Positions 52,556-64,000 of a DNA stretch of 64,000 nucleotides are shown here, piece after piece; position 1 is the stretch's first letter; every line of letters starts with the position of its first letter. The notes beneath the pieces are model-generated. The model made no database searches and was not told the DNA's origin. It saw only the letters and a program-made list of their open reading frames with translations. Both the position numbers and the translations under genes were made by a program. Origin of the DNA: Diplonema papillatum. Its lineage: Eukaryota > Euglenozoa > Diplonemea > Diplonemida > Diplonemidae. The stretch covers positions 124,001 to 188,000 of the forward strand of contig JAPJBO010000142.1 of the NCBI GenBank assembly GCA_030068145.1, read 5' to 3'.

Positions 52556-54133
52556 ACGCGGAGTTGCATGCCGTGCCTTCATAGCGGGCACATGCACTTA
52601 TTGGCACCCAGTGCTGTTGACGTTTGGTGCATGCAAATCCATGTGGTTCATGTAGTTAAAAGAACTCAATACTGAACACGTTTCATCGTGTGAGCGCAAA
52701 TCGTTCAGGTCGCCAGCAAGAGCAGATCCGGCCAATGCCGCCACTTCACGACGGGTCTTGCAGGTGAGCTGTGATACCTCCTCTTTTTGCGTCCCCAAGT
52801 GTACCGGCTACACGGGAGCGGCCTTCTCGCTCAACGGCGATCACGTGGGCGGCCCCGAGAGAACCCCCCAAACGCTTGCCGGCGACCTGATCGCAACGCA
52901 TTGAGGTGCTCAAAAAGCACGCCAAAGATAAGAGCACGTCGACTGTTGTGCCTCTGTGCGATACGGCAACGGATACAGAACGCCATTCCACTTCGCCTTA
53001 GCCATGCATGCAGCCTTGCAGGCGTTCGCGAAGCGGTCAAACGCAGAGCAGGCAGGGTCAGTTTCTTGGTGCCCTCAGCCCGTCCAAAAAAAAAAAAGCA
53101 GAGACAGGCAAATTGGCAAAGGGCACTGAACGCGGTTCCCTGTCTTCGTCGCTGCTTCGCCAATCCTGCAGAATCATCATCATTGGACGCAGGCCCGCAT
53201 CCCGCCGTGTTCCCTCTCTACCGGTGTGTCCCGACGAGTCTCGGATCCTTGCACCCGTGCTCGTACTGCTGCCAGCTTTCAAGCAGCAAAGTGACATGCG
53301 TCCGCCCGTTTCTAGCCCCAAACCAGAACACGACCAGCACCTTGTACCTCGCACACACGTTTCCTGCTCCTTTTTTCGAACGCTGAAAATAGTTCATGAC
53401 AACTCATTCCAGGCGCAACCTGCGTGTACGCATCCCCCGTATGTCCGGCATACCAGAAAAACAACGCAACCGCAAGCCACAAACAAAAGAGAGGTAGCCA
53501 TAACCCATTAACGAAAGCGTGCACCAAATATACAACCCGTAACCATATACCCTTTCTTGCTCTAAGAGAACCCATTCACCAACGGTCACACGGAGACCCT
53601 AAACCCCCGGAATTTCAAGCGAACTTTAACTCTTTAAAAGAGAGGCTGATATTTCGAAACTAGCCTAATCCGATGGCATATGTAGTTTCGGTCTTGGTAG
53701 TGGTACACCGGAAATCGGCAATCCACCAGTTGAAGAAGGCTATGCTGAGACGGGCCTCTTAAAGCATTCGAACGAAGCCCGACTCGCATCATTGCGGACA
53801 CCGCCGGCAAGAAAAGCCCTGTGCCAATGGACGAAGGCTAGGGGGGTGGTCGGCCTATTTTCAGCGACATCCCGGCCGGAGTTCTTAAACACAAGAGCGC
53901 CAACGGACGAAAAAAGACAAGTTATGATTCGCGCCGCAGGCATGGAAGAGAGGGACACTCGTCAAACCGTCATGGCAAACACTCGTCAGGCACCAGCACG
54001 ACACCCAACGTCGACTGCTCACACAAAGAAAGCAAAGCAAGCGAACACGCACGGAAGAGAAGAAACACCCCCCCCTCCACAATAAAAACGCGTCCAACAT
54101 CAAGCAACGCTTGGTAAAAGGGAAAGCAAAACT
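52556..54133. other. Gene-free stretch upstream of the lectin gene
   Basis: 53599-53640 contains the dispersed motif CCCCCGGAATTTCAAGCGAA, then CTTTAACTCTTTAAAAG, preceded by GGTCACACGGAGAC, which echoes the satellite unit end. A short poly-A is at 53088-53098. No gene is supported. Confidence 0.4.
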
Positions 54134-57100
54134 ATGAACCGCCTCCTGCCGGTGCTGGCGGCGCTGCTTCCTCTGGCTGAAGGGAAGCGCATCGCGTACG
54201 TCTACGGAGATGTCGCGGAGGACGGCGCTGTGCCCTCTGGACCGGCGCCAGCGTACGACCAGATGCTGTTGGACGACGCGGGCGACGCGGGGCTGTCGGA
54301 TTTCGCGGCGCTGGTGGCGTCCCTGGGCCACACCGTCACCGGACACCACGACGAGGCCACGACGATGAACGCGACGTTTCTGTCGGGTTACGACGCCGTC
54401 GTGTTCGGGCTGCACCAGAAGGCATGGGCGACGGCGGAGCGGCAAGCGCTTTACCGGTGGACGGCAGCCGGCGGCGGCTGGTTCGTCTGCACCGGCGCCG
54501 CGGCCGGCGGGGAGCCCGGCCTCGTCGGTAGGCAGAACGCCGTGGGGCAAACCGCTGCCAACAGCCTGCTAGGCCCGCTGGGGATGCAGGCCCTCGTGGA
54601 CCAGTCGGACGGCGTCAAGGCGGTCCGCGCGTCGAAGCACGCGACCCACCCCGTCGTGGCCGACCTGCCCGTGCTCGGAGGCGAGGACGTCTCGCCCGTC
54701 GCCGTCGACCCCGCCGACAAAAACATCACCGTCCTGATCCCGTACGAGGGCGACGCGGAAAACATCGTTTTCGGTATGGCACCGCCCCCACTAAACGCAT
54801 GCTGAAAGCAATTGCTAATGCTGACAGGGAATAGTTGACTAGACCTCTTGAGTTTGTGCTGACCACGATTTGGAAAGTTGGGAGAACCTACAACGTGCGC
54901 CCGGACCAGCCGCTCGGGCTTGCTGGTGTCCAGCGCTTCGCTGCCAGCGGGCGCCGGCGGCGCGGCTTGCAGCTGCGCTCCTAGATGGTGTTCCGCCCCC
55001 CGTCACCAAAGCTCAGCAACCAGCTTCAGGAACTGAGGTCGTGGCAGGCAGCGCCATGGCAGGCGGGTTGACTGCAGCAGGAGGTAGTATGGAGAAGTCG
55101 GGCCGGACAGTAGCTCTGCCTGAACAGAACGCCAAAAAAAAAGTCAGTCGCTGCAGGCGTGTGCTAGTGATGGTTGAAAGCACCCCTGTTTGTTCCGGTC
55201 CAATTGGGCTGACGATAGAAGGCAAGGACAGAAACAAGAACGTTGAAGTAAGGCTACTGGCGAGTTGTGTTGTGTTGCCGGGCAGTCGGAGTTGACGTAC
55301 TTGCCTGACTACGTCGCAAACCCGGTTCAGCACAGGGACACTGAGGTCAAGTGTTGCGGAAGGTGTCCACGGTGAAGGTCCATGCTAGTTACGCTAATTT
55401 TCCTGGCTGGACTTCGAAAAAGCGGATGGATGCTCTGTACGCCGCCTGGCGTGGACTATCCTCCGACTCCGCGCAACCTCAGTTGCAAAGCCAAAAGCAG
55501 GACTGACCCCCGATCGTGAGAAAAAGCGAAGAATAAAAACACCTTCTTTTTTGCATCTGTCTTCGTCAAGAGCTGCGACTCAACTATTCTATTTAGTGGT
55601 CATCTCCTTCGAAGAAGAAGACTTGATGCTGACATCAAGTACCTGTGATGAAGATGGAGGCCGGTTTAAGTTTCTTTAAAAAATAAGTTGGGAAGTTGTA
55701 AATTTAATGCCGGGTGGTGTGTATGCCTCAAGGACCCATCGCGGGGATGCGAACCACCGTTGCAATTTGTATGCCGGTCCGTCGATCGGCAACCTCTTTA
55801 TCTCCTTTGGCTCTCAGCGCACCAACAGCCACATGCCAAACAAAAAAATCAAGATTTTGTATACCTTTGCGCGTCCGCCGTCGTCACCCGGGCGGGCAGC
55901 GCTGCGCTGCACGCGACCGTCACCGTGGCAGGCGCTTCGGTCGACCCCCTGACGTACCTCTGGTCCCTCGCAGAGGCGCCGGGCTCCGTGCAAGTCGCGC
56001 AGGCCGCAGAACGTCGGGATATCAGACCCGCTGTACGCTGCGCTGGCGGCGAAGGCCGTCGGGAGCGGGGTCGTCGTCGCGATGTTCGACGAGCACCCGC
56101 TGCGGAACGACGGCATGGCCGTGGCGGACAACCGCCGGGTGCTGTCCCGCGTGGTCCGGCACCTGCTGGGCGAGCTGAACAGCTTCGCGGTGGCCGCCGC
56201 CGCGTCCGCCGTCGTCACCCGGGCGGGCAGCGCCGCCCGTCACCGTGGCAGGCGCTTCGGTCGACCCCCTGACGTACCTCTGGTCCCTCGCAGAGGCGCC
56301 GGGCTCCGCGCAAGTCGCGCAGGCGTCCGCGCTCGCTTAACAAATAGTTTCTATTCCGACAAGAAAAACAAAGATGCCGGCTTGTTAAAACTCAAAACCG
56401 TCTAGAACTGACACCTGTGTAAATTTATTACACGCCGTTACCCGAGAAAAACACACACCGGATATCCACGTTTGTTCCAATGTCTCGAAAACCTGAAACA
56501 GGAGAGCAGTCGGTCTGGGCGACGCAGAACGTCGGGATATCAGACCCGCTGTACGCTGCGCTGGCGGCGAAAGCCGTCGGGAGCGGGGTCGTCGTCGCGA
56601 TGTTCGACGAGCACCCGCTGCGGAACGACGGCATGGCCGTGGCGGACAACCGCCGGGTGCTGTCCCGCGTGGTCCGGCACCTGCTGGGCGAGCTGAACAA
56701 ATAGTTTCTATTCCGACAAGAAAAACAAAGATGCCGGCTTGTTAAAACTCAAAACCGTCTAGAACTGACACCTTCGTAAATTTATTACCCCGTTGCTTAC
56801 CCGAGAAAAACACACACCGGATATCCACGTTTGTTCCAATGTCTCGAAAAACCTGAAACAGGAGAGCAGTCGGTCTGGGCGACGCAGAACGTCGGGATAT
56901 CAGACCCGCTGTACGCTGCGCTGGCGGCGAAGGCCGTCGGGAGCGGGGTCGTCGTCGCGATGTTCGACGAGCACCCGCTGCGGAACGACGGCATGGCCGT
57001 GGCGGACAACCGCCGGGTGCTGTCCCGTGTGGTCCGGCACCTGCTGGGCGAACTGAACAGCTTCGCGGTGGCCGCCGCCGCGTCCGCCGTCGTCACCCGG

Positions 57101-60100
57101 GCGGGCAGCGCCGCGCTGCACGCGACCGTCACCGTGGCAGGCGCTTCGGTCGACCCCCTGACGTACCTCTGGTCCCTCGCAGAGGCGCCGGGCTCCGCGC
57201 AAATCGCGCAGGCATCCGATCCCACGGCGTCGGCTTCGGCGTTTTCAAGCGTCGGCGGGCATCTTTTCAAGGTGACCGTCCACTCCGCCGCCTCCGACGA
57301 AGCCCACGCCGCCGTCGCGATGGTCCTCGCCACCGACGCGGGCTCGGTGACCGCAGCCGTCAACTGCGGCAGCCAGGACAGTTTCTCGGCCGCGACCGGC
57401 GTCAGCTACACGCCGGACGTCCACTACGCCGCAGGCTCCGCCGCCGCGCACCCCGGCGCGGCCGTCGGCGGGACGGCGGACGCGCCGCTGTACAACACGG
57501 CGCGCGTTGGGTTCGCGAGCTACCAGATACCCGTTGAAAACGGGCTGTACTGGGTCGTGCTCCAACTCGCGGAGACGGAGTTCGAAGGCGCCGGGCGGCG
57601 CGTGTTCTCGGTGCAGGTCGAAGGCGCCGCGACGATCGAAGCGCTCGACTTGTTCGAAGCCGCCGGAGGCCGATTCGTGGCGAAGGACGTCGTTGCCCCG
57701 GTGGTGGTGTCCGACGGGGTGTTGAACATAGCCGGCCTCGCGGAGGAGGGCGCTACTATTTTGAACGCGTTCGTGGTGCTGTCCGCGGAGGACGCCATAT
57801 ACCTGCAGATCCTCGGCGACACCGTCGTGCAGTCGGGAGGCGCCGCGTACCTCACCGTGGCGGGTTCAGCTGCACTGTCTGCGGGCGACGCCGTTTCGTG
57901 GCGGACGGTGTCCGGACCGGGCATCATCTCCTTCGCGCACGCCGACGACCGGGCAGCCGCGGTCCGCGCGACGTTCACGAACCCCGGCCGGTACACCGTC
58001 CAGGCGATGGCCATATCCACCGGCGTCACGTCGATCGGGGACTTCGTCATAGACGTCTTGCACGCGTCCGACGTCGTGCACGCCGTCCATTGCGGATCCA
58101 CCTCCAACTACACCGCTGCCACAGGTACTGTACTCATTTGCCAGTCGACCCCCCGCTCCCCTTCACATATCGAATTAAACACTATGCAGTGCAGCGTTGC
58201 CTACATACCAATCCAAGTACGCTTTGCATTCACCCCCCCACGAAACCTTGGTGGAGGTGGTGTTTTCTTTTTGAAAAAGGGTGCATTCGTCCGCGCACTG
58301 CTCGCGTAGCTACCTTCCGGTACAACCTTCCTTCCGGTACAACCTACCTTCCGGTACAACTTTTCTGCACCCCAAGTTCGACGCGAGCGGTCGAGTCCGG
58401 GGTTCAGCCCCTTGACTACTCACACACACCTCTTTTCTCCTTGTTGAGCCGGTCCATCCCCTCTTTGATAGCCCGTGATAGACCGAAGAATACAGCACCG
58501 GGCAATTCGATGCAGCTCTAGGGACTAGGGATGGCTGATTGACCGTGGTGGACCGTGATTCACTGTGATAAACAGCGGCAGGCACTTCGATGCAGTTTCA
58601 AGAGATAGAGACAGACCAGCTCACTCGTTACGAAAAAAACTTAATGCTGCCAGGCCTGCGAGCTACCCGCTAGCTTCTTTCGAAAGTGATCAGTCGAGAC
58701 GGTTATCATTTATATACCAACCTAGCATCATACCGGTACATGCACAGGCAGGATTCTGCTTGAACAACGAAACTATGATTTCCTCCTCTGGCTATTGGGA
58801 CAACAAACGTCGTAGGAATCACGTACTTCCCGGACGCTCACTACACCGGGGGTCAGGTTGACGCCTTTGCAGGCAACGCAGTCCAACGAACGGCTGACTC
58901 GCTGCTGTACAACTACGCGCGCACCGGGATGTCCGCCTACTCGTTCCCCGTCGCCAACGGCGAGTACATCGTGTTTTTGCAGCTGGCGGAGACCTACTTC
59001 ACGGGCCCGAACAAGCGCGTTTTCGACGTGCGCGCCGAGGGCGCGCTGGTGTTCGACGATTTGGACCTGGTCGCGAAGCTGGGGGGGAAGTGGGTGGCGG
59101 ACTGCAGGGGGTTCAACGTCGTGGTCCTCGACGGCGAGCTCACGCTGGCGTTCTCCGCCGCGGTGGACAACGCGCTGATCAACGCGATCGTGGTTGTCGC
59201 CGCGTTCGACAAAGGCACCATTTTCGAGCTGCCAGCGGAGATCCCGGCCGTCGAATACCGTCCCGGGGGGCAAGGCGTGGGGTACGTCGACCTGACCGTC
59301 GGAAACAGCGGGGGAGTGTACCGCCCGGGGGATGACGTGGACATCGACGAAAGTGCAGGGGGCGGGTACAACGTCGGGGGGATCAATGCAGGTGAGCGTC
59401 TTTCGTATTTCGCACGTGTGACGTACAATGTGGCGTACAAATGGGTCTTGCGGGTTGCCAGCGCACAGGCCGAGGACAAAACGGTGAGGCTGCTGATCGA
59501 CGGGCAAGTTGTGAAAGTGGTTGTCTTCAACACGAACGGTGCCGGGTTGCAGACCTTCCAAGACTTCGTCGTGTACGACGTGGCGCTTCCCCTCGGGACG
59601 CACGAGTTCGCGCTGGCGTTCGACTCAGCGGGCTTCAACGTGGAGTCGTTCTCCCTCCTCTTCGAGACGAACGCCGTCCGCAGCAACGCGGGCGGGCCTC
59701 CCGTCTCGGGCGGTGAAAACCCGTTTCTGGCGGGGGACTACCTCGTCTTCGACGCAGACTCAGGGTTCACCGGGGGGAGCACGTTCTCTACTGACAACGC
59801 CATCGACGTGTCCGGTGCTACGCTACCGGCGCCGCAGGAAGTGTACCAGACTGAGAGATATGGGGATGTCGTGTACCGTGCGGAAGGGCTGGTGCCGTGG
59901 CGTATTTACGGCGTGAAGTTGCACTTCGCCGAGCTGTCCTTCACGGAGAGGGGCAAGCGGGTGTTCCACATCAACCTGAACGGAGATCGGGCGCTGGACT
60001 ATTTCGACATCTTTCGAGAAGCTGGGGGGCGGAACCGAGCCTTCGTGTGGCACTTCAACGCACGCGCAGACGCGCACGGGCGGTTTGCAGTCGAGCTGGT

Positions 60101-61031
60101 ACGCGAGGTGGAAGACCCGTCGATCTGCGGCGTCGAGATGCTGACACACCCAGGCATGGCCCTGGCGTATATGTATGGAAACTCGTTCACTCTGACATCA
60201 GGCCAACCGCCTGCCATTCTCGACGTCCTGGCAGCAAATGATCGCTCGGCGCTCCCTCTCTACGTCGTCAGCGTCAAGAGCAGTGGACCGGACCTGTTCG
60301 AAGTCGAAGGCAATGCAGTCAAACTCACAACGGTGCCCGGCAGCACCTCAAATGAGTTCCGGTACACCGTGACCAACGGCATTCAGACCGAGGAAGATGC
60401 CTTCGCGACTTTCTTCGTGGTGTCTCTCCCCGCCAAAAGAACCAACTTAACCAGCTTCGGTCTAACGCAGAAGTTTCCCGTGGATGCTGATTTCTATCTG
60501 CTGCGTGACGGGTCACTGGCACTGTCGGGAGGAGGCCACGGCTTCTTCGGAGTCGGGTCCGACGAGGTGGGGTCTGCGTGGAAGGACGTCGCCGGGGATT
60601 TCGACGCTCGTCTGCAAGTGAAGATGCTGACAGGTAACGGGCCCAGCCCGAGGACCGGGTTGCAAGTTGTTGATTACGCACCTGGCATGCCGCGGTTCTT
60701 TGCCGTGTCGGTGACGCCGACCGGCGGGTTTGAAGTCTCGTACAGACTAGAGTTTTATCACAGCGTGATCACGCTGGCTGTCCCCGAAGTCGCCGTTTTC
60801 TTCCCCGCCGTGTATCTTCGGCTCCTCCGGACCGGATCCACGGTATCAGGGTACTACTCGACCGACAACATGCTGTGGTACACCATTGTATCCGTCACGT
60901 TTCCTTCTTCGACAACTACGGGAGATCTCCCCACGGAGCTGGAGGTGGGGCCTTTCGTTTTCAGCGGCGAGTCGGTGGGAGGCGTTCTCACCGACGACGC
61001 CGTCGTCGACAATTTCGTCGTTCTGCAGTGA
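54134..61031 (+). CDS. Secreted ThuA-PKD-malectin-CBM6 multidomain lectin, three exons
   Basis: Exons 54134-54773, 56862-58124 and 58816-61031 join phase 1 to phase 1 at both introns (GT-AG) into 1,372 residues. Residues 1-17 form a signal peptide (MNRLLPVLAALLPLAEG). Then: ThuA/glutamine-amidotransferase-like Rossmann domain (18-279); PKD-like (about 280-378, TYLWSLAEAPGSA); malectin 1 (380-527, VNCGS, LYNTARVGFASY, GLYWVVLQLAETEF); PKD-like 2 (528-617); malectin 2 (618-768, LLYNYARTG, VFLQLAETYF) spanning the last intron; CBM6 (770-922, GGYNVGGINAGERLSY); malectin 3 (930-1080, GVKLHFAELSFTERGKRVFH); cadherin-like linker (1080-1165); DUF1349-like beta sandwich (1175-1372). No membrane anchor is seen. 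Malectins and CBM6 bind glucans and related glycans, so a cell-surface or secreted polysaccharide binder is likely. ThuA enzyme activity is unproven. Exon 2 has extra copies in intron 1. Confidence 0.85.
56008..56340 (+). pseudogene. Broken duplicate of lectin exon 2 (copy 0)
   Basis: Encodes NVGISDPLYAALAAKAVGSG through LLGELNSFAVAAAASAVVTR, then a deletion within the ACGCGACCGTCACCG region shifts the frame (AARHRGRRFGRPPDVPLVPR) to a stop at 56340. It lacks the CTGAAACAG acceptor; it is fused directly to a stray PKD segment, GSVQVAQAAE. Confidence 0.7.
56502..56704 (+). CDS. Alternative terminal exon of the lectin gene (copy 1)
   Basis: Preceded by the same CCTGAAACAG acceptor as the main exon 2 and in the same phase. 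It completes the ThuA-like domain (VWATQNVGISDP to HLLGELN), then adds Lys and a TAG stop. Splicing exon 1 to it gives a 280-residue secreted protein with the whole ThuA-like domain and no glycan-binding tail. Nearly identical to 56862-57060, so the duplication is recent or kept identical by conversion. Use of this exon is inference. Confidence 0.5.
58125..58815 (+). other. Intron 2 of the lectin gene
   Basis: Donor ACAG/GTACTG, acceptor CGTCGTAG. It contains three tandem CTTCCGGTACAACCT units (58313-58358). Removing it restores the malectin 2 start (TSNYTAATG joined to ITYFPDAHY). Confidence 0.75.
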
Positions 61032-61104
61032 GAGGGCTGCGCGCGGTGCCACCGTCCCCGGAATCTTCTTTCTCCAAAAGAGCTTGCCTTCGACACGCTC
61101 GTTT

Positions 61105-61275
61105 TTAGTACTAACAATCTCGCGGGGTTGCCCTTCAATATATTGTGCAGGCTAAAAAGACGCAGGCAGCTTGTTTTGGTGGTTGATCAGAATTCCTTAC
61201 CTGAACATACACAGGGGTAAATACAAGTGGGAAAACGATCAACCGGCACGCAAACAAAACGAAGCGCCTGTCATC
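61105..61275 (+). repeat. Dispersed repeat R2 copy
   Basis: TACTAACAATCTCGCGGGG, TATTGTGCAGGCTAAAAAGA, GGTGGTTGATCAGAATTCCT and GCAAACAAAACGAAGCGCCT, in the order of the 8883 copy. Confidence 0.7.
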
Positions 61276-61422
61276 TTCGAGGTGCCGGTCCTAGACCGGC
61301 GAGACCCGCGACTTGATTATTATTACGGAGTGCCATGTTCGATGTTAGTGCGGGCACACGAGGATACTTCTCTTCAAGTGCGGACTGGTTGAATCTTTTT
61401 TGCATAGGCGCCAGCTCGGAAG

Positions 61423-61682
61423 GAAATGCTCGACAAAAGCTGCCAGACAAGGGACCGAAGGGATCCCAGGTGCTGTAACTACCACCACGTGTTGAACGGA
61501 TGTGAGTCTATCCTACCTGACAAGACACACACACAACAGGTCAAAGTCCTGAGAAACAACACACGGTGGTGTAAGCGAAGGACAAATCAGATTGTGTTTG
61601 TATTGTATTTGCCCCTCTACTTCTATAATACCGTTATTTTCTCCCTTCCATTCGGAGTCGAAGCAGCTACGTCGACTATTTT
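61423..61682 (+). mobile_element. MITE R3 copy 1 (R1-related)
   Basis: Starts GAAATGCTCGACAAAAGCTG and ends GCAGCTACGTCGACTATTTT, inverted repeats of about 20 bp. Shares GCTGTAACTACC, GACAAGACACACA and CCATTCGGAGTC with 63182-63401. Like R1 it is preceded by GCGCCAGCTCGGAAG / CACCTGCTTTGTAG-type words. Confidence 0.6.
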
Positions 61683-61727
61683 AAACACACACCGCAAGAG
61701 GAAGTCGCCTGTCGCAGAAGTAGCCGC

Positions 61728-62245
61728 TTGAACCTGGTAGCAAATGAGAAACAAGAAAAACTGGAAACAGTCTTAAAGAAGCTGAACCTGCGGACGAAAG
61801 AACACGTCAAACAACAACAGACAACACGCTCAACCTCTCCCCGGTCGCAGAAAAAAATGAAACCAAAAAAGGAACAGCAGTTCCCGAAAGATTTGACAGA
61901 CGGTGGTTACCCGTCACCTAAAATAAAATGAACGCCGAAACCATTCCCAACAACTTAACCAATACGTCCACCCTGCCACCGCCTCCTGATGAAAGACCTA
62001 CGATTCTTAGAAACCCAATACACAACAACACCAGGATCACCAACAGCAGAAGCACTCAATCTACCGAACCGGCACCACTTTCTCACAGGAAGCACACCCC
62101 GCCCAATGCATCAACAATCAACCAAAACAAACCAATTATTTATTCACGCACACCAGGGCCCCGGCCTCTTTGCACCACGTCGCCATATTCTTTTGTGTTT
62201 TCATTCATCGTAGCACGTCCTTGCTTCTCCATGTGGTATCTATAA
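61728..62245 (+). other. Two small ORFs overlapping by ATGA
   Basis: ORF a (61728-61931, 67 residues, Lys/Gln-rich) stops at TGA, whose last bases share ATGA with the start of ORF b (61928-62245, 105 residues, Pro/Asn/Thr-rich). Base composition is AC-rich and unlike the GC-rich genes. No domain is recognised. It may be chance or a relic of a mobile element. Confidence 0.25.
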
Positions 62246-63181
62246 GTCATCCTGCTGAACGTGAGCTTTTTGTCCGCCCCATATCACGCAATGCTGGAAT
62301 CGTGGTTCACAAGACTGAAGTGCCCCACCCAGCAGCACGTGTTGAGGCCAGATGGACAAGTAGATACACAGCGCATGAAAAGGGCAGTTTTCCTCTATCG
62401 TGCTCGATCAACTGTGCAGTCTCATCACCAAAGGTTCTTTGCACTCTAATCAAAAACGATCAACTCGACTGTGCTCCATCGGCGTCAAGCGATCTCGATC
62501 GTGACTGCTATTCCGTTTGGATGCAACGACTCTTACACTGGCCGGAGTGGAAAGAGTGATGTTTCGGTGGAAGCCGCGCAAAAAGAAGCGCCCGGTTGAC
62601 GCGCGGGTTCCAGAAAAAAAGACGGAGAATCCACTGATATGCACAATCATCCCCGCTGCTTAAGTGGTTGCTGTTTCCTTTTACATCAACAACTGAATTG
62701 TGAGAGTGGAAGAACGCCGACAACGTGTTTGGAAAAGATTCCCCGAACGCTCATGTTCCCTCTCAAAGCCAGGCTACTCCACTTCAGCCCGCGCCTCTTG
62801 TTTCTCCAAATCCGCAATATTACAATAACAAAGCAAAACTACGCATTCTTCATTCTTTTCGTTTTCTTTCCAAATATGCAGTGTGTTCTAAAAACGCAAG
62901 ACATCTATTAATACGCAAACCCGCCCCATGAAGATGCTGCGGCATTTTCTGTCACTTCTTACCGCACACACTGCAATATTGGAGCAAATGAGAAGCTCGC
63001 CACTGCCAGAAGCGGCGCGAACCAAAGACTCGGTAGTCGACTGGTTCTGGTGCAGAATGTCCCTTGGGAGCTGTCGGGTTCATCCTGAGTTCAACATTGC
63101 GCCACAACAAGATGCGTGCGTGCAGGCCTCTTCTTGAAGGCCATAGCCGCGTCTTTTTGGACATAAGCGCCAGCTTGGAAG
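62246..63181. other. Gene-free stretch
   Basis: Short ORFs on both strands without recognisable content or splice partners. Confidence 0.4.
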
Positions 63182-63401
63182 GAAATGCTCGAAGCTGCCG
63201 GACAAAGAACCGAAGGAATCCCAAGTGCTGTAACTACCGAACGGACGTGAGGTCATGCGGGTCTACCCCTACACGACAAGACACACATACACAACATACG
63301 GTGTAAGGAAGGACTAATCAGAATGCGTTGCATTGTATTTGCCGCTCTATTCCTATATTTCCGCCTTCCATTCGGAGTCAGAGCAGCTACGTCGAGTATT
63401 C
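63182..63401 (+). mobile_element. MITE R3 copy 2
   Basis: GAAATGCTCGAAGCTGCC to GAGCAGCTACGTCGAGTATT; same order of internal words as 61423-61682 with small deletions. Confidence 0.6.
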
Positions 63402-64000
63402 CCGGCTTTGATGGTCTCGGGCCCAAATGCAACGCACGTGCCGAATTTGTCCACTTCTACCGGAAACAGAAGTTTTGCAAGGGTCTTCTCCCCACGATTC
63501 CGCCTCCTCATGCAGGCGAAATAAATGTACACAGAGCAGGAATCGATTCTGTGACTTGGTTCAGCGGACCATGCGGAATCTAGACTGGGGCTGGAGCTGT
63601 TCCAAAAGAGAAAAAAAGAAGGAAAACATCGTTGTTCGACGCGTGTCGTTTTCAGTCCAACTCACTTCGCAAATCCGGATTCCGTTGAGAACGCGTTACG
63701 ATCGCAGATGTCCATAAGGACATCCCAACACACATACACACAAGCCACCTGGTGAACTGGGAAAGTATATCCGTGGTTGGCGAGTGGCGAGCTCTCATTT
63801 TTTCGTCAATATAATCTGAAGTTAGCGCAACCCTTCCACAGCCTGGATGTGCGCTCCCGCTCCAGGGGTTCTCCCTCCCTGATACTTTTCTGCAGCCCTT
63901 GGTCGAAGAAACGTGGTCTTTCTTCCACAAGTCGCAGACGGGAAAGGTTTCCCCCAACCCCTCATCGTTGCACACGAGAGAACAAGCCCGCAGCACGGTG
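63402..64000. other. Gene-free stretch to the window edge
   Basis: No supported gene or repeat. Confidence 0.35.

Larger units (their letters stand above)
54774..56861 (+). other. Intron 1 of the lectin gene with exon-derived duplications
   Basis: Donor GTATGG, acceptor CCTGAAACAG. 55870-56001 copies the PKD-coding part of exon 2; 56008-56330 copies the ThuA-end and PKD parts with a deletion; 56502-56704 copies the ThuA-end part with its own acceptor; a linker (TAGTTTCTATTCCGACAAGA) occurs at about 56340 and 56702. Confidence 0.75.

Noticed and set aside
54870..55295. Plus-strand ORF in lectin intron 1
   Set aside because: No domain, poor composition, lies between a good donor and a good acceptor.

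Overview
The window is eukaryotic nuclear DNA. Four gene models have GT-AG introns that join in matching reading phase, the exons are GC-rich at third positions, and they sit in a large volume of non-coding, repeat-rich DNA. There are no operons, Shine-Dalgarno sites or rRNA genes. The lineage cannot be fixed from sequence alone. Secreted malectin/CBM6 lectins, a bestrophin-like protein and an MFSD2-like carrier fit a free-living protist or alga, but that is inference.

Layout. 1-15 kb is repeat territory: copies of a Cys/His-rich ORF family, a GACCAAAA array, two palindromic arrays, a tRNA-like segment behind a 45-A run, and two elements with long terminal inverted repeats (6.3-7.4 kb and 11.4-13.4 kb). 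15.07-16.78 kb is a two-exon bestrophin-like gene. 17.49-28.32 kb is an almost pure 47-bp satellite of about 230 copies, with a 188-bp higher-order repeat near its right end. 28.3-32.3 kb holds a LINE reverse-transcriptase fragment, a frameshifted copy of the Cys/His family and several poly-A runs. 32.40-35.93 kb is a four-exon MFSD2/GPH-type carrier with a TATA-like box. 36-44 kb carries MITE copies, a 13-bp minisatellite and two candidate exons. 45.36-52.11 kb is a complete Mutator-like element: 9-bp target-site duplication, long repeat-built terminal inverted repeats, and a 1,165-1,254 aa transposase that ends in an OTU-type cysteine protease domain. It appears to sit in an intron of a small host gene whose exons lie at 44.6-44.9 and 52.35-52.56 kb. 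54.13-61.03 kb is a three-exon gene for a secreted protein of about 1,372 aa: ThuA-like domain, PKD-like domains, three malectin domains, CBM6 and a DUF1349-like domain. Its first intron contains extra tandem copies of the second exon. 61-64 kb returns to MITEs and low-complexity ORFs.

The ordinary genes act separately: anion channel-like protein, lipid or sugar carrier, secreted glycan binder. The two most noteworthy items are the transposase-OTU element with its nested terminal arrays, and the lectin gene with duplicated exons that would give a short and a long secreted form. Both rest on internal sequence logic; no database or transcript was consulted.
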